Assembly: GCA_036245805.1 (NCBI GenBank)
Contig: BTRK01000006.1
Location: 9,580,365-9,644,364 of the forward strand
Origin: Pristionchus mayeri
Taxonomy: Eukaryota > Nematoda > Chromadorea > Rhabditida > Neodiplogasteridae
DNA: 64,000 nucleotides
Direction: 5' to 3'
Part shown: positions 55,883 to 64,000 of the stretch, piece after piece
Position numbering within the stretch: position 1 is the first letter of the stretch
Layout: every line of letters begins with the position of its first letter
Position numbers and translations under genes: made by a program
Notes under the pieces: model-generated
Databases searched by the model: none
The model's input: only the letters and a program-made list of their open reading frames with translations
What the model was told of the DNA's origin: nothing

Positions 55883-57495
55883 TCGGTCGATCATGAAGAA
55901 GAATTGAAGATGGACCAAGAGGCAGCTCTTCTCACGTCGTACGACGACTACTCTACTAGGGTAATAATTGAATCTCGTCCCTCAAATCCATCAATCCAGT
56001 ATTTCATATTTTCATAATCACGAAACTCCCCTTTTATCATCTCTATCACATTCTCAATATCAATCAAACCATCATGTCTATCAGTTCATTTATTAGGTTG
56101 AACAGAAAGTCTTTATCCACTGTTTTGCTCGATCACTGCTCAGTGCAGGATACCTTTGGTGTTCCCTCGCCTCTAGTCAATAACACATGACAAAGGGACT
56201 ATGTGGTCAACAACTCCCCATTCCACGCCTTTCATTCTGCCACTAGTAAGACCACGATGTTTGTTCCCACGGCCTTGCACATCCGCAACGTTATGTTATT
56301 CGTATTTCTCTCTCACACTACAATGAAGGAATAGGAACGTCAGTTGGCTGAAGTGTACGATTCATATGCCACTCACTACCAGACCATGCGCAATTGGTAC
56401 CAACTCTTCGAGAAGGGGGACTTTTCCATGGATGATCATGACCGGTCTGGGAGGCCACCCGAGCTGGATTTGGATGCGCTACGGATCGTAGTGGAATTGG
56501 ATCCTTCCCAAATACCCGCGACATGGCAGCCACACTTGGGGTATCGCAAAGCACCATCGTAAAATGATTGGTCTCCATTGGCAAGAAGAAGAAGCTAGGC
56601 CGTTTCATACCCCACAAATTGACCCAAGACCAGTTTGACCACCGTGTCGACGATTCCCTTTCTCTACTCACTCTTCACGCTGGAGATCGATGGTTGGACC
56701 GTCTCATAACAGGGGTCGAGAAGTGGGTCTGCTATGAGAATCACCATAGGAGGGCACAGTGGGTGGATGTCAATGAGACCCCACAGGACGTCGCAAAGCC
56801 TGGCCTTCACCCTATGAAAATCTTGCTCTCTGCCTGGTGGGGGGTGGATGGCCCGATTTACTGGGAGCTCCTACCCGAGAAGCGGATAATTACTGAATAT
56901 GTCTACACTAAACAACTACGGAATCTCAAGAAGAAATTCGCACAATCTGCCCTGAACGGCAAGAAAGTGTACTATCAACACGATAACGCCCGACCCCATG
57001 TTGCACGGCAGGTCAAGCAGGAGCTGTCCAAATAAGGCTGGATGGTTCTCCCTCATACACCGTATTCTCCTGACTTGGCCCCTTCGGATTATTGGTTGTT
57101 CTCGGATCTGACCCGTCATCTCGATCAGAGATCCTTCATTTCCCGTGGGGCGATCGAGGCCGCACTCAAGCAATATTTTAATTCGCGCCGAGATGGGTTC
57201 TATAAGGAGGGAATCCATAAGTTGCCTGAACGTTGGAGATTTGTCGTAGATAACAATGGTGCATATGTTTGATTTTGCTCTTGTGCTTTATTGTCAGAAG
57301 AAGGGAAATAAAAAGTGGATAAAGACTTTCTATTCAACCTAATATCTTTCCCTTCAGGATTTCATCGAGTCCTGCTTCGATTCTCTTCATTCTGAGCTGC
57401 ACAAGAGTCGTGAGGAAATAAAGAGTCTCAAAGAGGATCTCAACTATCTCAAGGCTCACGTCTCCAATGAGTCGAAGATCATCAAGAACGTATAA
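55883..57495 (+). CDS. 3' end of a coiled-coil gene (two exons), mariner in the intron
   Basis: Exon 55883-55960 (26 codons, after TTCCATTCAG, starting SVDHEEELKMDQEAALL) ends AGG before GTAATA. Exon 57358-57495 follows TTTCCCTTCAG and reads DFIESCFDSLHSELHKS then EEIKSLKEDLNYLKAHV and a TAA stop. Both are in phase 0, so the join is seamless. The second exon is a strong coiled-coil pattern. The protein is not recognised and the 5' part of the gene is not visible: the BEL/Pao frame ends 111 bp upstream, so earlier exons, if any, lie beyond that insertion (possibly 48652-48846) or are lost. The 1250-bp mariner fills most of the intron. Confidence 0.6.
56093..57342 (+). mobile_element. Full-length mariner element, 1250 bp, inactive
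   Basis: The ends are TTAGGTTGAACAGAAAGTC and its near complement, about 29 bp with one mismatch. They are flanked by the TA target duplication (56091-56092, 57343-57344). Length and termini fit a complete mariner. It lies in an intron of the coiled-coil gene in the same orientation. Confidence 0.9.
56323..57272 (+). pseudogene. Mariner transposase, multiply disrupted
   Basis: The ATG at 56323 is followed at the fourth codon by TAG (56332-56334). An open stretch with the helix-turn-helix region and SGRPPELDLD follows. There is a frameshift near 56510, a TGA at 56565-56567, and a TAA at 57033-57035. The three catalytic acidic sites lie at ITGVEKWVCYEN (first Asp replaced by Val), HDNARPHV and SPDLAPSDYWLF. 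The C-terminus KLPERWRFVVDNNGAYV is typical of the family. A dead copy, though its TIRs may still be usable by a related enzyme. Confidence 0.9.
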
Positions 57496-58701
57496 GATAA
57501 ATAATTATTTTCCTCTTCTTGAGAACCTATTTTAAATAGGTTTAACACAATAAAGAATTTGCGCATAACTTCCAGGAAGAACTGGCTCAGCAAGGGACCG
57601 CAAACGAAGATCGAAAAGATAAGAAGAGGAGTGACATCTCAGGAACAAACAACCTTGAACAAATATTTGATTGATTAATGAGTACGGTAGCGTGATCGCT
57701 TGTTGAGAGTTTTGGCAGTAACTATCAAAGGCGCACATTGAAAGAATTACTAACCCTTGCTCACGCAACCGATATCGATCTGGCCATTTTTTACTGAAGC
57801 GTCTCTTCCGAAGTTCATAAATATTTACTTTTTATAGTAGGTCCCAAGTTGGAAGCAATTGCGAACAGTTTTCGCGATTATGCCATTTGGCTGAAACACG
57901 AATCTAATGCCCTTGACGATTCTTTTATTTCGATCGGTTCGCTATAGGCCGACTTTTGCTTCGTTTATTTTGTGAGACAGAAGGAAAAATGAAAAAAAGC
58001 GACGACATATATTTATTTTTTTTTGATGTGCGGTTAGGAAAAGAGGAATTATATACATCCACTCACAACAGGATGATAACCACATTAAAGGAGGAGCAAA
58101 GCCAAACGGCAAATGTTGAAGCTTTTATATGGCTGGCCTAGATCTCCCCAACGACATGAAGCTCCGAAATTTTCATATTGATATCTCCATTCCGAACAGA
58201 ATTATAGCTAGTTGGCTGGCAGCCAGATCAGGGAAAGCTCAGGGAAGGGGGGCGAGATAGCACGCGACTTGAAGAGAGTGCGTCCATAAGTGAAACATAT
58301 TCCAATCGGGCGCGCGTTTGCATTTGCTCTTCCTTTAAGAAGGGTGCCTGTCATCAATTCATTAATAGTTAGAAATACCATTCCCAAAAGTCAATAAATA
58401 CAGTACCTCACTCACGTTGCTGGTTCGGCCGGCAATGACGTCACCGAGGGAGAGGGAGGAGCTGAGAAGAAGTGCGAAATCGAAAGCTGAACTTGCGGCG
58501 GAAATCGGTGCTAAGGATTAAGATCGAGGGCTGCCGTTTCTAGGCACGTCTTCTACAGTTCGTCTACTCAACATTGAAAAATAGATACACATATTTTTCC
58601 CTATGTATGCCTATTTCGGCATTGCCCGATTCGAATAGGATAAGGCTAGGGAACCCTCTAAGGATAGCGTAAAAGGTTAATGATAGGAGTAAAAGGAAGT
58701 A
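57496..58701. repeat. No gene seen; R1 fragment
   Basis: R1 landmarks at about 57500-57720 (TTCCAGGAAGAACTGGCTCAG, GATCGAAAAGATAAGAAG). A GACGTCACCGAGGGAGAGGG motif near 58437 is shared with 1355, 18635 and 24000. No gene recognised. Confidence 0.45.
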
Positions 58702-59449
58702 CACAGCGTGTCAGACCAGACAATCTGGCGGCGGAGAACCATTTTCGCACTCTCGATTGTACTATAGCGAAGTGATTTACCTGAGTAAATATATTCGGTG
58801 AAACATATTCCACCTCGCGGGTTGCAGAGCAAAATAAAGCGAAATAATTAATACATCTTGTGATACTCATTTTGAAACAGCTATTTCAAAACTTAATACA
58901 TGACAATTTTCAAATGAGAACTAGTCTTCGCACAATATCGGCAGACCCCACTTCTGGGGTGTTTTCTGAATCCTCATGAAGAGCTCTACAATTGCAACAG
59001 ACATATTTTTTTTTATTGGTTTTAGTATTCGAGCTATCATGAAAAATGCACTTTTTGTTGCACGTTTACAGCCGTTTTTCGAATATTAAAAACATTATCA
59101 AAAATCTGTCTGTTGCTGTTGTAGAGCTGATCATGACGATTCAGAAAACACCCCAGAAGTGGGGTCGGCCGATATTGTGCTCAGACTAGTTCTCATTTGA
59201 AGCGGAAAATATAACAATAAGAGATATTGTCGTTTCATGGAGCCAGGGAGCGAGATAAAAATTCCAAAATTTAACAGTAGGTCCCTGCCCTATTGCTGCT
59301 AATACTTTCTTAGTCACATTATTAAATTTTAATTTTTAAACTAAATTATGGCGTATGCTTTAACCACTTTCTCTATCACTTCACCGCTCAGCGAAGATGA
59401 AATGGTCCGCCGCGAGAACAAAGGAATTTGTCTTGTCTGACACGCTGTG
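58702..59449. mobile_element. CAC-ended TIR element with 5-bp AAGTA duplication
   Basis: The 748-bp element starts CACAGCGTGTCAGACCAGAC and ends with the near complement (GTCTGACACGCTGTG). An exact 5-bp duplication AAGTA flanks it (58697-58701, 59450-59454). The inside has a palindrome of about 250 bp (58935-59185; CAGACCCCACTTCTGGGGTG and mirror). Related copies are at 20900-21605 and 25544-26075. It encodes no transposase. A CAC start with 5-bp duplications is the pattern of Transib/RAG-like elements, but other CAC-ended superfamilies exist, so the class is tentative. Confidence 0.8.
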
Positions 59450-60019
59450 AAGTACCATATTATCATGACAATTTTTATCTTCCTAGCTGAATTCTTTCGC
59501 TCAAAGTTAACGAAGAAAAAATTGGGCCATTCACTCCCTCGTTTCAGGTACCATTCATCTAACCAAGGATATGCATTATATCAATATATCCCGGCCCGGT
59601 ACCAACTTATAATCACTCTCTCACCTTATGGAAGCAAACTTGCTCACTGACGGCACCTGCTGGCCAGTCGAAGAAATGAAGTCGGCCGCAATTTAATAAT
59701 TAAATTCTAGATAAATTAATTTACTATTTTCGCATTATTAATGTTTGTTTACCCGATGCATATCACATGGAACCAAAGAACTGATCGTACTTTTTTTTGA
59801 TAATGGCAGTAAAAAATATTATTTTCCATTTCCTAAGAACCTTACTTCAAAGAAACATAAATGAATATATATCTAATCAAAATTGAAAAAAGGAAAATTG
59901 CTGCATCAGTACAGGGAAGAAATATACCTTCAAGGGGCCGTCCATGTGGGCATAGAAGAGAGGCTCCATAACTACGCGATTTGAAGCTGATATTTCCAAT
60001 ATCCCACTAATAAGATGTA
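59450..60019. repeat. No gene seen; R1 fragment
   Basis: A degraded R1 copy spans about 59740-59980 (TGCATCAGTACAGGGAAGAAA). Nothing else recognised. Confidence 0.4.
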
Positions 60020-60927
60020 TTAGGCTGTTGCAAAAGTCTTGTGGTTTTTTGTGTCAGTACTTTGAACGATCATAACTCGCGTGTCTCAAATATCAATGGC
60101 CAACAAACGTGGTGTTGTTTAGGGATATGCTTGAACTTCACTCACGTATATTTCAGTCAAACCGATCATTCGACCAACGCAAGCAATTATGATTAACCCA
60201 ATTGCAAAAAAATCACAAAATTTAGATTTATTTATCTAGATATTTGAAGGGAAAATTCATGAAACAACTTCATAATGTTGGGTGAGAAGTACCATTGATG
60301 TTCTTTCAAAAAATAGGTTTTACCTGTCATTTGAGTGGGTTTGAACCAAATTACGTGATAGCAAAAATATGAGCAGACCCAGGCTGCATGTGAATTTTAC
60401 CTGCTTTTCTGAATGGAAGACCAAGCATACAGTCTCCGTCATGTGTGCGCTGTATGCTCCCACGAAGAGGCTATATCCTCATAAGAAATATTGGCGCCTG
60501 CTTGTTTCCCCTTTCAGAAAATCGGAATTCCTCATTTTTTCAGAAATATGCAAAATGAACGCAGAAATTCAACATGCAGTCATTTTGCAGATCAACTCAT
60601 TCCTCGAAAGGATCTAACTTCCGGGATCCATAAGAAAAAATATGTATAGGGTAAAGATGGGAGCTTCACATAACCACCAGGAATTGAGCGTTCATGCATC
60701 AGTGGAAACAGAATGTTGAGAAATGTTGCGTTTTCGATGGATGAATTTTAGTAATTTTAACTGGATCCTGTTCTAGCCTCCCTGATTGGGCAATGCTGAT
60801 AGGGTGCGCATATGAAAGAGTATGCAAGGCCTCATTAGTAATCAATATCCCGAAGTTCATCTATAAATCCAACAGGCAGATGGAAGACAAAATATCAAAA
60901 TTCCACAGGACTTTTGCAACAACCTAA
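60020..60927. mobile_element. Mariner-like non-autonomous element, 908 bp
   Basis: The left end TTAGGCTGTTGCAAAAGTCT and the right end AGGACTTTTGCAACAACCTAA are inverted copies of about 25 bp, flanked by TA on both sides (60018-60019, 60928-60929). The TTAGG..GCAAAAGT pattern is like the termini of the cecropia/Hsmar1 branch of mariners. No transposase motifs are recognisable; an 82-codon frame at 60369-60617 is not similar to one. Different from the mariner at 56093. Confidence 0.8.
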
Positions 60928-60966
60928 TATGCAACCATGATAGTAAATCACCATTTCAGATAAAAT

Positions 60967-61089
60967 TTATACCTATATATAAAGCGCAGTGTGATCGCGT
61001 CTGCCCGGATTGCGAAACGATTACGGAACGTGGAGGAAGAGAGATAGCGCGTCAAAAATTTTGAAACGAGTGATTGCGAAACCTACTCC
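60967..61089 (+). mobile_element. Helitron 5' fragment, 3' end lost
   Basis: ATACCTATATATAAAGCGCA, then GTCTGCCCGGATTGCGAAACGA, and onward to GTGATTGCGAAACCTACTCC as in the complete Helitrons. Similarity stops before the hairpin and the CTAG end. The TC start is mutated to TT. Confidence 0.75.
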
Positions 61090-61940
61090 TCTTTGAAATA
61101 GGTGCGCCGGTGTTTCGAGTGTGTAATTTTGTCATTGGAATTCAGCGCATATCAGTGAAACAATCCTTTCCAAAAATGCAAATTAATTTTGCAAATAAAT
61201 TTAAATTGAAAAATATGTGGGCACATTTTCTAATTTCAAAATTATATTTATGTGTCATAGCCATCACAAGATGGGTAAATTACGGAACACAACAGTTTAC
61301 TCCACTTACACTTTCGAAAACAATTAAAACGGAAATTAAAACGCCTTCATTCGGATCGCAATTAATATTTCTATTCCACAACTACAATATTATTTTGTTA
61401 TGTACATAAGCTATTGAAGAAACAACACATCACACAAAGTGTGCTAAATCTAAATCCAGGTGGTTCAGATAGTCTCTCTTATTTTACACTTCCTAATCTC
61501 AGGATGTTGAAATTCTAAAAAATTATTGAAAGAAAAAATAAATGAAAGACACGAAAATTAAGGAAGGAAAGATACTGCACACGCACCGCCCTGAGTAAAT
61601 TAATAATCGATTAAATAATAAGTACGATATATCGCGATAGAGTATTTTCTGATCGAAAGCAGCAGGACTACTGCAAAATAATATTTTAGGAACGCAGAAG
61701 TATTCGAGCCATTTATTGGGATTCTGAAGATGCCTGGCGTCCACAGTCATTCATTGTCTTCGTTCATTTACAACTAATATATTTGGAGCATACAGAATAC
61801 GGAACGCCTCTACTAGCAACATGCTGGTTTCTGGTTACGACGAGAGGATGAAGGACTCCGTAGCGAGGTACATACAATAGTCACTTCCGTAGCCGTCGAA
61901 AAAACCAAGCTCCACATCACGGCTCGTTAAGGCAGACGTC
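61090..61940. repeat. No gene seen; R1 fragment
   Basis: AT-rich, with a degraded R1 piece at about 61540-61640 (ATCGATTAAATAATAAGTACG). A 111-codon frame at 61074-61409 begins inside the Helitron fragment and has no domain. Confidence 0.4.
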
Positions 61941-62115
61941 AGAAGCACGCAACGCGTGAGAAGCACGCAACGCGTGACCGCGCCGCACCCTTCCCTCCCT
62001 TTGGGGAGAAACCGCCTATATAGTACGGAGAGAGCGCGCGCTCTAACCGCGCCGGGTCAGAGAACGAGAGAGTGTGTCAACTGAAGAGAGCGAAATCAAA
62101 GAGTGCGGGGGCGCC
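61941..62115 (+). promoter_or_regulatory. Possible promoter and first exon
   Basis: GC-rich island in AT-rich DNA: an 18-bp unit AGAAGCACGCAACGCGTG in two tandem copies (61951-61986), then CTATATAG, a TATA-box-like word near 62016, and GAGAGAGCGCGCGCTC. About 100 bp further comes CGCCAAAAT before GTGAGT, a strong splice donor. It resembles a nematode promoter with a non-coding or very short first exon on the plus strand, but no following exon is visible in the window. Confidence 0.3.
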
Positions 62116-62401
62116 AAAATGTGAGTGTAGTTTACGCTATTAAAACGGGGTGCTTCGACCATGGCATACATATCGCTCGAATAAATGTGAGATGAAAATT
62201 AGATGAATATCATTCTGTTGACCTCATCCCATCCACTCTCTCCCGCCTTTTACACAATCATTAAAACCAACAAGACGAAGTGTAGGTGGAAACGGGATTT
62301 TCTATGAGTCAGTAGGAGAGCCAAATATTTAACACATGTACCAACTTCCACCACTTACAATGCCCCAATGCGCACTAAAATATCAATCGTTGATAACAAA
62401 T

Positions 62402-62860
62402 TTATCGAGGTAATACAAATTCAACAAAAACAAGAAATACAAATTCTACAATAACGAGTTGTCTCGGCACGACTCTTTGTGATACGAGGGCGGAAGCAGT
62501 AGCGGACTCGTACTTCCAGTTGGAAGGAAGGGTACGGGTGGTCTGTAAACAATTAGTTATAAGCTATAAAAGATAAGTCAAAACAATTCGCATAAATCGT
62601 TTTAGCACAGCATTGAAAGTAATCTGCACATTGATCCGGCCTAAGAGGGTATTGCGCAACATCATTCAATAAATTAAAAAAATAAAATTAACACTGGAGA
62701 TCTCACCTTGTAGTACCGAGCCAGTCTGTGGATTATGGACTCGACAAGAATGAGACGGTACTTTCCGTCGCGATCCTTGCGGCTGCGCTCAAGGTGCTTG
62801 CCGATGATGACATCCTTCTTGATCAGATGGTACAGATCCTCGGGATCTAAGGAGCCATTC
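62402..62860 (-). pseudogene. rps-13: Ribosomal protein uS15 (RPS13), C-terminal half
   Basis: uS15 is a small-subunit ribosomal protein. Two minus-strand exons: 62707-62860 (after [41 protein letters not shown]) and 62402-62542 (after TTTACAG; LPSNWKYESATASALVS). The join is phase 0 and matches the known protein closely. The N-terminal half (about 90 residues) is missing: upstream are a MITE-like repeat and exons of an unrelated gene whose phase does not match. The C-terminus runs about 24 codons beyond the usual end (ALVA then stop), and Ile replaces the conserved Arg in ESRIHRL. Because the intron is kept, this is a duplicated genomic fragment rather than a retrocopy. It could still be coding if N-terminal exons exist beyond the window, but the evidence favours a pseudogene. 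Confidence 0.75.
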
Positions 62861-62999
62861 CTGCAAACGAAATATGGCATCGTTAAGCATTCAGAGAAAA
62901 TAAATTGACACATTTTCCACAACTGAGTGAATGCTCATTTGTATTCATACAGCTATAACCTACTCATTACGTTCCAATGCACAATACTAACACGGGTCG

Positions 63000-63233
63000 G
63001 GGCTTCTTTACTTGAGGGACCAGAGGCTCCGCCCACTTTTTCCTGTGTTTCTACCCCTCCCGCTCTCCCTGCACCTCTAGCTGTAAGCACACTAAATATA
63101 TCGTCAGGCTGAGCCGGTTTATAGCCTAAGCGGTAAGCGGGGAGACCATAATTTTGCTTACTGGGCGACCCGGTTCGCGGATATCAGAGGGAAAAGTGGG
63201 CGGAGCCTCGGGTTCCTGAAGTAAAGAAGTGCC
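63000..63233. mobile_element. MITE-like inverted repeat
   Basis: GGCTTCTTTACTTGAGGGAC..GAGGCTCCGCCCACTTTTTCC on the left is mirrored by GGGAAAAGTGGGCGGAGCCTC..CCTGAAGTAAAGAAGTGCC on the right. Arms are about 45 bp and length about 235 bp. No clear target duplication. It separates the uS15 exons from the upstream gene exons on the minus strand. Confidence 0.7.
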
Positions 63234-63330
63234 GAAAACTATTAGTCACGGGAGTTGCATACTATCTCAAATAAGTTTCACTTTTCACGGTCTTATCATC
63301 TCAGTTTCATTCTATGTTTACTCCACTCAC

Positions 63331-64000
63331 TCCCGTCCAACTCCACTTCGTAGTTGTCGAGGAATCTCATCAGCGGCTTGATACGCTCCGAGTGGAAGTA
63401 GATGCGGCATCTGATATAAGAGTTTGTTATCCTTTTAGAAATCACAAAAAGCGCATATACAATCGGGGAAAATTCGGCAATTCCACATGTCAATTTTCTG
63501 CACCAAACATAACAGAAAATCGCAAGCTCAGAAGCCTGGCACTAAACGAAAACGAACTTGGTGCTAACAAAAAAGAAAAAAAAACATAAACAGTGCGAGG
63601 GAACGTGACATACCGTACTAGCTCTTCCATACCCCCCCACTGTAACTATGGTCTGCTCACCTCACAAAATTTCCCGCCTCGACACTCCCAGCAGCCAGTC
63701 GTTGTCGCAGAATTCAGACGACTGCAGCTGCAGCCTAACAAGATTATCGTATTGAGTTTTCAGAATATATCAACCAATAATGATAGTTATTGATAATACA
63801 TCAGTAATTCTGTATACAAGGATTCTTACACGCCGACGGACTACTTTAAAAGCCAATGAAACCAAAATTCAGCTAACCAGAAAAACATTGCGGCAACAAC
63901 AACTCAGACATCAGTTTTATATATCTCAGATCTACCGTATCCATCAATAATCGATCGATTACCTGTACTTGCACGGGTCTTCCTTCACCACCTCCGCGAT
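63331..64000 (-). CDS. Unrecognised gene, three consecutive exons, runs off the edge
   Basis: Exons 63963 to 64000 (IAEVVKEDPCKY, open at the window edge), 63666-63734 (LQSSEFCDNDWLLGVSRRE) and 63331-63410 (CRIYFHSERIKPLMRFLDN). Phases fit exactly: AG+G, then TT+A, with donors GTAATC, GTGAGG and GTGAGT and acceptors TTAG and ATCAG. Third positions are strongly G/C, so this is very likely real coding sequence. The last exon ends with one base over. The uS15 exon at 62860 needs two, so they are not one reading frame. Downstream exons would have to lie in 62861-63330, where only the MITE is seen, so the gene may be cut off by it. I do not recognise the family. Confidence 0.6.

Noticed and set aside
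62402..63410. A fusion of the unknown gene with uS15
   Set aside because: The exon at 63331 leaves one base and the uS15 exon needs two, so the frame of either would be lost.

Overview
The window looks like accessory DNA from a nematode, probably rhabditid. I infer this from short GT..TTTCAG introns, GC3-rich exons set in AT-rich non-coding DNA, Caenorhabditis-style non-autonomous Helitrons (TC...CTAG ends, insertion between A and T), a BEL/Pao retroelement and mariner elements. The species cannot be named from the sequence. Few stretches look like intact genes; most of the window is repeats, nested transposons and broken gene copies.

Layout: 0-28 kb has no gene I can support. It holds a dispersed repeat family (called R1 here), a mariner transposase relic (2.3-3.1 kb), long fold-back elements (6.4-7.4, 15.5-16.8 and 18.9-20.0 kb), four Helitrons, and two segmental duplications (10.65-12.4 with 14.57-17.4 kb; 18.6-20.7 with 23.95-25.1 kb). 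The paired copies act as empty sites that expose the insertions in each other.

29.0-43.7 kb, minus strand: four tandem copies (A-D) of the 3' half of a flavin monoamine-oxidase-like gene. The exons are recognised by the covalent-flavin GGC motif, the FAGTET and GAVESGKRAANEVL motifs and a C-terminal membrane anchor. Every copy lacks the N-terminal FAD-binding half and each has its own lesions: a missing exon, an 11-bp frameshift deletion, lost last exons, or a 5' truncation. MITEs and a Tc1/mariner relic sit in introns and at the junctions.

44-49 kb: simple and tandem repeats (CRE-like palindromes, a 47-bp repeat, AATTTGAATT clusters) and exons of a coiled-coil protein. 49.3-55.8 kb: a BEL/Pao retroelement with an intact Gag-PR-RT-RNaseH frame but a frameshifted integrase, and no 3' LTR that I can find. 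55.9-57.5 kb: the last two exons of a coiled-coil gene, with a complete-length but dead 1250-bp mariner in the intron. 58.7-61 kb: a TIR element with 5-bp target duplications, a 908-bp mariner-like element and a Helitron 5' fragment. 62.4-64 kb, minus strand: the C-terminal half of ribosomal protein uS15 (RPS13), a MITE, and three phase-compatible exons of an unrecognised gene that runs off the right edge.

There is no operon or pathway here. The theme is a tandem gene-fragment array and duplicated blocks being broken up by several classes of mobile element.
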